5,102 nucleotides of DNA from Chthoniobacterales bacterium. Lineage in GTDB: Bacteria > Verrucomicrobiota > Verrucomicrobiia > Chthoniobacterales > UBA10450. A model generated the notes under the pieces. That model did no database searches, was not told where the DNA came from, and worked only from the letters and a program-made list of their open reading frames with translations. Where the stretch lies: positions 1 to 5,102 of the forward strand of contig JACCZQ010000273.1 of assembly GCA_013695905.1 (NCBI GenBank), read 5' to 3'. Both the position numbers and the translations under genes were made by a program. Shown here in pieces: positions 1 through 5,102 of the stretch. Every line of letters starts with the position of its first letter. Within the stretch, counting starts at the first letter, position 1.

Positions 1-510
1 GGTGGTGGCAAACCGCACCGCGCGCAGCATGCGCAGCCGGTCCTCCGCGAACCGCTGCGCTGGCTTCCCAATCGCGCGAATCACCCGCGCCTCCAGGTCC
101 GCCCGCCCGCCGACGAAGTCGATCACCTCCTCGCATACAGGATCGAAGAACATCCCGTTGATCGTGAAATCCCGCCGCGCCGCATCCTCCTCCGCCGTCG
201 AGAAAGTCACTGCCTCCGGCCGCCGTCCATCCACGTAAGCCCCGTCGGAGCGGAAGGTCGCCACCTCGAATTGCAGCCCCTCCTCCAGCACCACGATCAC
301 GCCAAAATGCGCACCCACCGCGTACGTGCGGGCAAACAGCTTCTGCACCTGCTCCGGCCGCGCATCCGTCGCGATGTCGATGTCCTTCGGCTGTTCACCT
401 CGCACAAGATCACGGACCGAGCCGCCGGCGTAGTAGGCGGTGAAGCCGGCATCGCGCAGCCGCCTCACGAGCCGCGCTGCCACAGCGTGCAGAGGCGAAT
501 CGCGCATCAT
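1..510 (-). CDS. CCA tRNA nucleotidyltransferase / poly(A) polymerase family protein, N-terminal part (runs off left edge)
   Basis: This is the head domain of a class II nucleotidyltransferase, the family of CCA-adding enzymes (which build or repair the tRNA 3' CCA end) and bacterial poly(A) polymerase. It would act in the cytoplasm. The window holds 170 codons and the frame stays open to base 1; full-length relatives usually exceed 400 residues, so the C-terminal RNA-binding part is missing. Visible motifs are GGSVRDLVRG at residues 29-38, followed by the metal-binding pair D43-I-D45; the RRDFTINGMFFDP block at 112-124; and EDRLRMLRAVRFA at 156-168, which matches the motif that ends the palm/neck region. 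The start is the first of two tandem ATGs (510 and 507). A GTG lies just upstream, an in-frame TAG is at 546-544, and no clear Shine-Dalgarno is visible. It follows the amine oxidase gene after 36 bp on the same strand and may share its transcript. The family call is firm. CCA-adding versus poly(A)-adding activity cannot be decided from this part. Confidence 0.93.
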   Translation of the reverse strand, partial: MMRDSPLHAVAARLVRRLRDAGFTAYYAGGSVRDLVRGEQPKDIDIATDARPEQVQKLFARTYAVGAHFGVIVVLEEGLQFEVATFRSDGAYVDGRRPEAVTFSTAEEDAARRDFTINGMFFDPVCEEVIDFVGGRADLEARVIRAIGKPAQRFAEDRLRMLRAVRFATT

Positions 511-546
511 CACCGCGCAATATCGCGCCGAAGAGGATCTCCGCTA

Positions 547-2082
547 CTACGCACCCGCCGGCGCCGGCTCCCGCCGCTGACGAGGCACCGGCTGGGTCGC
601 ACCTGCATCGCGCGTCGCGATCCGCTTCGCCACCGAGACACCGGAATTCAGCGCCCCTTCCATGTAGCCGACAAACTTGTAGCTCGCGTGCTCGCCTGCA
701 AAATGTAGCCGCCCAAGCCCGGCATGCAGCAACGGGCCCACCGTCGTCACCTGCCGCGGCGCGGGGAAAGAATAACCAGCAGCCGTCCACATCTCGCCCG
801 GCCAGTCCATGAACCGCGCGCCGACAAAATGCTTCGCATACTCAGGATAAATTTCCGTCAGCGCCCGCGTGTAAGCAGCGTCTCGCTGCGCCCCCGAACC
901 CCGCCGCGCCCGCTCCGCCGGTGGTCCGCCGGAGAACCCCACCAGCAGCGCGCCACTCGCATCCGGTCCCTGATTATCCGTGCCATCCCACGTCATGCTC
1001 ACCATGCCGTCCGTCGTCGAATCCGGCGAAAGCCCGCTCTTCTTCCAGAAGCGTCCCTTCACGCTGGCGAGATACTTCACGTTTACGCCCATCTGCGGCC
1101 GCAGCGCGCGCGGCAGACCCGGTGAGAACCGGATGTTGTGCCAGGTGGAGGGCGGCACCGCCAGCACCACGTCGTCCGCTTCCATCACGTTGCCGGCCGC
1201 GTCGCGCACGGTCACTTTGTCGCCCTCGATCCGCACCTCCCGCACCGGAACGCCGAGACGCATCCGGTTGCTCCCGATCGTGCTGGCGAGGCGAAACGCC
1301 AGCCGCTGATTTCCACCGCGGCAGCGATACACCTCGCTATCGGTCCAATACCGCTCCACGCCGCCGCCTTTCACCTGCGTCAGGTTTCCGAGATAACTCT
1401 GCCGCCCCACCGCGTTGCCGTTATCCGCCGTCAACTCCACCGTGATCGCCTTCCGCGTCAGCTCCGACACCTGCAGCCCGCGAATCCAATCCGCCGCCGA
1501 GCGCGCATCCAGCCGCTGCGCATTCGGGCTGAGCCACGGCTGATCCGCGTTGATCGCGCGCGCGTCGGCATTCATCGTCTTGTAGGCGGCTTCGAGTTCC
1601 TCCCACAGCGCCTCCGATTCCTTCTCCGTCAGCCGTTTCCCGCCGAGAATCACCGGCGCGTCGAGCTTCTCATCCTCCGTCACATCGTTGAACCGAAGCC
1701 CGAACTTCTTCGCATAACCAACCCACGTCGGGTGATTCGAGCCGATCAGTTCGCCACCACCTTCCACGACCTTGCCGGGGATCATGTCGTTGAAACTCAG
1801 CACCCGTCCGCCGACGCGATTCCGCGCATCGAGCAGCGTCACGTCATACCCGGCGCCGATCAGCTCATGCGCGCAGGCGAGCCCGCCAAAGCCGGCACCG
1901 ATGACAATGACCCGCCGCCCGCGTCCTACTCCGCGTCGCGTGCCAGTGGCGGCGAAGCTCGGCAACCCGCTAACGAACAACCCCGCGGACGCCGCGAGCG
2001 TGATCTTGAGAAATTCGCGCCGCTCGAGGGCAGTGCGAGGACGGTAGCGGCGTGACAGCCGCGCATAAAGTGAACGTGCCAT
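547..2082 (-). CDS. Tat-exported FAD-dependent amine oxidase (flavin monoamine oxidase family)
   Basis: The predicted 511-residue flavoenzyme would oxidise an amine or amino acid to an imine, giving H2O2, probably in the periplasm. Residues 20-28 (ERREFLKIT) form a twin-arginine motif, followed by a hydrophobic stretch and a likely cleavage site near PSFA-A at 41-45, so export after cofactor loading is expected. The FAD-binding GAGFGG is at 62-67, with acidic D85 ending strand 2, then RVGGRV at 89-94. YRCRGGNQRL at 252-261 and VVLAVPP at 305-311 are family blocks. By alignment from memory with human MAO-B, K336 matches the flavin-facing lysine, Y437 and Y473 match the aromatic-cage tyrosines, and G436 replaces the cysteine that binds FAD covalently, so FAD should be non-covalent. 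FAGEH at 461-465 and GYMEGA at 472-477 close the FAD site. I chose ATG 2082 because it places the Tat motif sensibly; a TTG at 2139 would add 19 residues. It ends in tandem in-frame TAG codons (549-544). The substrate is unknown. Confidence 0.93.
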   Translation of the reverse strand: MARSLYARLSRRYRPRTALERREFLKITLAASAGLFVSGLPSFAATGTRRGVGRGRRVIVIGAGFGGLACAHELIGAGYDVTLLDARNRVGGRVLSFNDMIPGKVVEGGGELIGSNHPTWVGYAKKFGLRFNDVTEDEKLDAPVILGGKRLTEKESEALWEELEAAYKTMNADARAINADQPWLSPNAQRLDARSAADWIRGLQVSELTRKAITVELTADNGNAVGRQSYLGNLTQVKGGGVERYWTDSEVYRCRGGNQRLAFRLASTIGSNRMRLGVPVREVRIEGDKVTVRDAAGNVMEADDVVLAVPPSTWHNIRFSPGLPRALRPQMGVNVKYLASVKGRFWKKSGLSPDSTTDGMVSMTWDGTDNQGPDASGALLVGFSGGPPAERARRGSGAQRDAAYTRALTEIYPEYAKHFVGARFMDWPGEMWTAAGYSFPAPRQVTTVGPLLHAGLGRLHFAGEHASYKFVGYMEGALNSGVSVAKRIATRDAGATQPVPRQRREPAPAGA

Positions 2083-2176
2083 GGTGCTTCGGAGAACACC
2101 AACAAAGCCGCCGGAAGTCAATCCTTCGGCACCTGCCAATCGCGTCCGATTAAGCAGCCAAAGCGGGCGGGAGCGC
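2083..2176. other. Intergenic gap between beta-helix gene and amine oxidase gene
   Basis: This 94-bp stretch separates two genes on the minus strand. It holds the weak stem-loop annotated at 2110-2130 and a possible TTG start (2139) that would extend the amine oxidase. I see no convincing promoter or Shine-Dalgarno for the downstream gene, so the sequence does not settle whether the amine oxidase is read through from the beta-helix gene or has its own promoter. Confidence 0.5.
2110..2130 (-). terminator. Weak stem-loop, possible terminator of the beta-helix gene
   Basis: On the minus strand GCCGAAG pairs with CTTCCGGC across a 6-nt loop, giving seven base pairs with one bulged base. It starts about 46 nt after the beta-helix stop codon and is followed by GGCTTTGTTGG, which is only a poor T tract. 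It may attenuate or end transcription, but it is not a textbook intrinsic terminator and could be chance in GC-rich DNA. Confidence 0.25.
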
Positions 2177-2356
2177 CTACGGAATCGTCGCGCCGGAGCG
2201 AGATTTCACCAGTCCGACATCCGAGGCGCTGATCGAGCCGCCGCTGACGTTCACATCCGTCCGGAAATTTGCAGCCGTGACCGCCTGCCCTGATTGCCCC
2301 TTGACCTGTCCGATGTCGGAGGCGCTGACCGAACCATTCCCGGTCGTATCGCCCAG
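2177..2356 (-). other. Dockerin-like module with unequal calcium loops (within the beta-helix protein)
   Basis: Residues 659-717 carry two related segments: [20 protein letters not shown] (660-679) and [20 protein letters not shown] (691-710). The SASD-(I/V)-G-x-VK repeat and the loop glycines resemble the duplicated F-hand of type I dockerins. The first loop spans 12 residues, D661 to D672. The second spans 13, D692 to D704, because two GGC glycine codons sit side by side at 2242-2237. Ligand positions are degenerate, with T and S where D or N is usual, so strong calcium binding is uncertain. Such modules outside cellulosomes are common and their partners are generally unknown. Confidence 0.7.
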
Positions 2357-4330
2357 GAGCACCCCAAACGGGATGAAGACATCACCGGAGCGGATTCCAT
2401 CGTTTACATTGATGAGTGTAATGCCGACCGTCTGGGCGTCAGCCACCGCGGTCAGGTCCACAGTCACGACTGCCCCGTTCACACTCCGCGTGCCACCGGC
2501 CAGTCCGTCGCTGCTCATGACGGAGAGCCCGCTCACGCTCACCGGATTTGCGAACGTCACGATGACCTGATAAGTCCCGCCCGCTCCGGCTAAACGGCAT
2601 TCAGTTACTGGAGGTGTCGTCAGCAAACTGATATCAAACGTCCCCGCGCCACCGTGCACCTTTCTGGAAGCAACGCCTGTTACGACGGGTAGCTCCACCT
2701 CGAAGGCGCCGATGTCCGTGCCATTGCCGCCGACCGCGTTGGGAATGGCAGCATTGTCGAAAGTGCGAATGCTTCCGCGTTGGTCAATGATCAAGTCGGT
2801 CGTGCCCCCTTTATCGACTGCCGGACTGCCTGCGAGTAGAGCGTGGGTCAGGGTGGGACCGCCGTTGTCCACCAAAGGTCCAAGATTCGGATCAACGCCG
2901 GTGATATTGGTCGCCGTGTCCCCGGTGATGGTGGCGCCGGTGGTGTTCTCGATCAGGTTATAACCCTGCGAGACGACCGAACCGGAAACATCCGGAGCGG
3001 TGCTGGCGGTATTGTTGGCAAAAATAGAATTGCGCAGGTTGACGGGGTTGGTCGTGCTGCCGCGGTTCACCCCGCCGCCCGTCACCGCCGTGTTGTTGAC
3101 GATCGTGCAACTCTCAATCGTAACGGTGGCTGTCGATCCACCAGTGGCATAGATACCGCCACCGTTGCGCACCGAGGAGTTGCCGCTGATGGTGGAATTA
3201 GTCAACGTCAGAGGGAGCGAAACATCAATCCCGCCGCCGTCTCCCGCACTACTCGTCCCGCCGACGCTATTGCCGCTGATGGTCGAACCGGAAATAGAGC
3301 CCGAACCGGTCCCGGTAAGAAAAAGCCCGCCGCCGTCTCCAGTGGTATTGTTATCCGAGTTGGCGGTGTTGTTTGAAATGGTCGAATCGGTAATGGAGAG
3401 AGATGTGCCGCTTATGACGGCCGAATTATGGTAAATACCGCCGCCGCGATTAGCCGTCGAATTTCCCGTTATAACCGAACTGGTAATCGTCAGCGCACCA
3501 CCGCTATTGCTGATGGCACCGCCGTCGCTAAGCGCTGAGGCGGTTGAGTTACCCGTAAACGTAGAACCGGTGATACTTAAATTTTCGCCGTTACTGATGG
3601 CTCCGCCGCCATTCAGGGCGGTGTTATTCGAGAACGTCGAGTTCGTGATGTTCATCGTTCCGAATCGATTACGGATAGCTCCACCCGTGTGTGCACCTGC
3701 GACAGTTTGCCTGTTGCCATCGAACGTCGAATCCGAGATGGTGACCATTGCGGTGGATGAGCTGGTAAAAATCGCGCCGCCGCCGTTGCCGGTGGCGCTG
3801 CCGCCGTTGGTGATGTTGTTCGTGAAGGTGCAGCCCACAACCGTTAACGACGCGCTGTTGCTGATTGCGCCGCCGCTTCCACTCGTGTTTGCATTAAAGG
3901 TTGAGTTCGTAACGGTCAGATTGCCGTCGTTGTCGATCGCGCCGGTGGCCGCCATCGTCAGCGTCATCCCGCTGATTGATACCGTATCCCCCGCACTGAC
4001 GTTGAATATCCGAACGGCATTGTTGCCGCTGATCGTGAGCAGATTAGCGCCCGGTCCGGTAATCGTGAGGGAATCGCCGGTCGCCGGATTAATCGTGATC
4101 ACGGAGGCTAAAGTGATCGTTTGCGGGGTGCTGAACACCGCCGGGTCAAACACGATTGTGTCCGAACCCGCAGCCGCATTTGAGTCCAGAACCGCCTGGC
4201 GCAAACTGCCCGCGCCGAGGTTGTTTGTGTTCGTGACCGGGAAGGTCGCGGCCGCCGCGCCTGCTACCGAGTAGATCAGGATCAGCAGGCTCGTCGTCAG
4301 TGTCTTGAAGAATGGTGTGGTGTTTCTCAT
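2177..4330 (-). CDS. Secreted right-handed beta-helix protein with choice-of-anchor Q region and C-terminal dockerin-like module
   Basis: This 717-residue protein is probably exported and extracellular, or attached to the cell surface. Residues 1-28 form a Sec signal peptide: a basic start, then [33 protein letters not shown] at 37-51 is the usual entry motif of secreted parallel beta-helices. From about 141 to 440 there are some ten degenerate coils of the form NSTFxxNTAxxGGAISN...LTI, rich in N, S, T and G, with spacings of roughly 24-33 residues. Residues 435-545 match the choice-of-anchor Q pattern: [18 protein letters not shown] at 481-498, GSPAVDKG at 501-508, IDQRGSIR at 515-522 and DIGAFE at 539-544. 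A domain at 550-658 contains SRKVHGGAG and ECR. The C-terminus (659-717) has two dockerin-like, EF-hand-like loops. ATG 4330 is chosen because it directly precedes the signal peptide; the frame is open to 4525, but that extension would enter the divergent sigma gene. No catalytic site is evident. An adhesin, matrix component or polysaccharide-binding role is possible but unproven. Confidence 0.9.
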   Translation of the reverse strand: MRNTTPFFKTLTTSLLILIYSVAGAAAATFPVTNTNNLGAGSLRQAVLDSNAAAGSDTIVFDPAVFSTPQTITLASVITINPATGDSLTITGPGANLLTISGNNAVRIFNVSAGDTVSISGMTLTMAATGAIDNDGNLTVTNSTFNANTSGSGGAISNSASLTVVGCTFTNNITNGGSATGNGGGAIFTSSSTAMVTISDSTFDGNRQTVAGAHTGGAIRNRFGTMNITNSTFSNNTALNGGGAISNGENLSITGSTFTGNSTASALSDGGAISNSGGALTITSSVITGNSTANRGGGIYHNSAVISGTSLSITDSTISNNTANSDNNTTGDGGGLFLTGTGSGSISGSTISGNSVGGTSSAGDGGGIDVSLPLTLTNSTISGNSSVRNGGGIYATGGSTATVTIESCTIVNNTAVTGGGVNRGSTTNPVNLRNSIFANNTASTAPDVSGSVVSQGYNLIENTTGATITGDTATNITGVDPNLGPLVDNGGPTLTHALLAGSPAVDKGGTTDLIIDQRGSIRTFDNAAIPNAVGGNGTDIGAFEVELPVVTGVASRKVHGGAGTFDISLLTTPPVTECRLAGAGGTYQVIVTFANPVSVSGLSVMSSDGLAGGTRSVNGAVVTVDLTAVADAQTVGITLINVNDGIRSGDVFIPFGVLLGDTTGNGSVSASDIGQVKGQSGQAVTAANFRTDVNVSGGSISASDVGLVKSRSGATIP
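2999..3910 (-). repeat. Degenerate tandem repeat region encoding about ten beta-helix coils
   Basis: This part of the beta-helix gene encodes residues 141-444. Coils begin near residues 141, 166, 200, 230, 256, 284, 315, 348, 378 and 407, with a partial one at 434. Each has an N/S-S-T-(F/I) step, an N-asparagine turn (NNTA, GNST, GNSS), a GGG(A/G)I step and a short hydrophobic strand such as LTI or VTI. The DNA repeats are diverged: on the plus strand the motif gccgccg recurs at the GG turns. They look like old protein repeats rather than recent slippage. Confidence 0.8.
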
Positions 4331-4469
4331 AGGGGTCGCTTTCTTCGCCGTGTTGCTGGCTATCGACCCAAAGCGCGAAGCGACCGAGGAACCCGCCAAA
4401 TATTTTCGTCCCCTGAATCTGGCCTTCCCACTTTGCAGTCCGTTTGCGTAGAATTCCCGGCGCTCCTCG
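4331..4469. promoter_or_regulatory. Divergent intergenic region between the beta-helix gene and the ECF sigma gene
   Basis: This 139-bp region must hold the start signals for both genes. On the plus strand TAGAAT at 4449-4454 resembles a -10 element; it lies only about 15 nt before the sigma ATG, so the leader would be very short, and no good -35 sits at the right distance. On the minus strand GGGAAG at 4429-4424 and CGAAAATA at 4408-4401 faintly resemble an ECF-type GGAA -35 and a -10, but the spacing of about 15 nt is tight. Neither gene has a clear Shine-Dalgarno. The half next to the beta-helix gene contains the inverted repeat at 4334-4385. That promoters exist here follows from the divergent layout; the specific elements are guesses. 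Confidence 0.4.
4334..4385 (-). promoter_or_regulatory. Inverted repeat in the 5' leader of the beta-helix gene
   Basis: In the minus-strand transcript GGTCGCTT (4385-4378) is perfectly complementary to AAGCGACC (4341-4334), with 36 nt between the arms. A nested CGC/GCG pairing is possible inside after a 4-nt bulge. The 3' arm ends three bases before the beta-helix ATG, exactly where a ribosome would bind. It could therefore mask the translation start, or it may be an operator-like site. An alternative CTTCGC/GCGAAG pairing competes with it. The complementarity is seen directly; any function is inference. Confidence 0.35.
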
Positions 4470-5063
4470 ATGATCACTCCCGCTCCCACTGCACAGGCGA
4501 CCCGCTTCTTGATCGATTGGAGCAAGGGCGACCGCGCCGCGGCTGCCAGTCTGATGCCGCTGGTTTACGACGAACTGCGCCTGCTGGCGCGCGGCTACCT
4601 GCAACGCGAACGGCCCGATCACACCCTCCAGGCCACTGGATTAGTCCACGAAGCTTATCTCCGGCTGATCGATCAACGAACCACCACGTGGCGGAATCGC
4701 GCCCACTTTTTCGGCGTGGCCGCGCAGCTCATGCGCCGCATCCTGGTCGATCATGCGCGGCGTCACCGGATGGAAAAGCGCGGCGGCTCCTGGGACAAGG
4801 TGGAGTTCAATGAAGCGCTCGCCCCTTCCGTCTCGCGCAGCCTCGATGTGGTCGCGCTGGACGATGCCTTGCAAGACCTGGTGAAGCTCAATCCGCAACA
4901 CAGCCAGATCGTGGAGCTGCGCTTCTTCGGTGGCCTCACGACAGAAGAAGTGGCCGAGGTTCTCGATGTCTCGCCACGCACCGTGCAGCGCGAGTGGAGA
5001 ATGGCGAAAGCCTGGCTGCGCCGCCAGGTCTTCGGCGAAAGCTCCGATGACTCCAGCCGCTGA
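4470..5063 (+). CDS. ECF-type RNA polymerase sigma factor (Sigma70_ECF / TIGR02999 type)
   Basis: This 197-residue protein should bind core RNA polymerase and direct it to a specific promoter set. Region 2 spans about residues 25-100, with the subfamily's typical blocks: [14 protein letters not shown] at 31-44, [16 protein letters not shown] at 51-66, and [20 protein letters not shown] at 78-97. Region 4 spans about 130-188, with [13 protein letters not shown] residues at 147-155 and a helix-turn-helix from [20 protein letters not shown] (156-175) to W176-R177, which reads the -35 element. The length is normal for the group. ATG 4470 gives a complete N-terminus; no strong Shine-Dalgarno precedes it. 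No anti-sigma gene is in the window. Members of this group often lie beside serine/threonine kinase genes, but the next gene is cut off. The gene diverges from the beta-helix gene, a plausible target. Confidence 0.93.
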   Translation: MITPAPTAQATRFLIDWSKGDRAAAASLMPLVYDELRLLARGYLQRERPDHTLQATGLVHEAYLRLIDQRTTTWRNRAHFFGVAAQLMRRILVDHARRHRMEKRGGSWDKVEFNEALAPSVSRSLDVVALDDALQDLVKLNPQHSQIVELRFFGGLTTEEVAEVLDVSPRTVQREWRMAKAWLRRQVFGESSDDSSR

Positions 5064-5102
5064 ACGCTGCACGCAGTGATTGCCGTCCTCACGGGCGAAG
5101 CC
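5064..5102. other. Right-edge segment after the sigma gene
   Basis: Only 39 bp remain. A GTG at 5076 opens a frame of nine codons to the edge, 12 bp after the sigma stop. It might start a co-transcribed downstream gene, but there is no Shine-Dalgarno and too little sequence to recognise anything. Confidence 0.15.

Noticed and set aside
1138..2055. A 305-codon open frame on the plus strand opposite the amine oxidase gene
   Set aside because: The protein is rich in R, H and P with no family motifs, as expected for the antisense of GC-rich coding DNA. The amine oxidase on the minus strand is unmistakable.
2083..2139. TTG start giving the amine oxidase 19 more residues
   Set aside because: A non-ATG start without a Shine-Dalgarno would push the Tat motif to about residue 40. 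ATG 2082 gives a more usual signal peptide.
2999..3910. CRISPR-like or recent tandem DNA repeat
   Set aside because: The recurring gccgccg and related strings come from diverged protein coils with variable spacing; there are no identical repeats with unique spacers.
3507..4274. A 255-codon open frame on the plus strand opposite the beta-helix gene
   Set aside because: It is antisense to the repeat coils, and its protein is a monotonous run of V, P, L and A mirroring the N/S/T/G-rich coils. It has no recognisable domain, and the minus-strand frame has a signal peptide and clear motifs.
4331..4525. N-terminal extension of the beta-helix frame by 65 codons
   Set aside because: The extension would bury the signal peptide and overlap the start of the divergent sigma gene. 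ATG 4330 directly precedes the signal peptide.
5047..5079. Short ATG frame overlapping the end of the sigma gene
   Set aside because: It ends at a TGA after ten codons and cannot be the start of a downstream gene.

Overview
The window looks like chromosomal DNA of a GC-rich, Gram-negative-type environmental bacterium, most likely from Verrucomicrobiota, with Acidobacteriota or Planctomycetota as alternatives. This rests on three things: an ECF sigma factor of the Sigma70_ECF/TIGR02999 type, which is abundant in those phyla; a large secreted beta-helix protein ending in a dockerin-like module preceded by a domain with an SRKVHGGAG motif, an arrangement I recall mainly from Verrucomicrobiota and Acidobacteriota; and a Tat-exported flavin amine oxidase. 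The assignment is an inference from family knowledge, not from a search.

Layout. Three genes lie on the minus strand and one on the plus strand. Reading leftwards from about 4330: a 717-residue secreted beta-helix protein (4330-2177); a 94-bp gap with a weak stem-loop; a 511-residue Tat-exported FAD amine oxidase (2082-547); a 36-bp gap; and the first 170 residues of a class II CCA-adding enzyme/poly(A) polymerase (510 to beyond the left edge). Diverging from the beta-helix gene across a 139-bp intergenic region is a 197-residue ECF sigma factor (4470-5063, plus strand). Only 39 bp follow it before the window ends.

How the genes may work together. The clearest functional hypothesis is the divergent pair: the sigma factor and the secreted beta-helix protein share one short intergenic region, so the sigma factor may control the beta-helix gene and itself. 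The amine oxidase and nucleotidyltransferase are closely spaced and could be co-transcribed, but one is exported and the other cytoplasmic, so no shared pathway is evident. I see no tRNA or rRNA gene, CRISPR array, insertion sequence or phage gene. Nothing here is clearly a new system; the most interesting parts are the divergent sigma/beta-helix pair, the beta-helix leader hairpin and the unusual dockerin loop.
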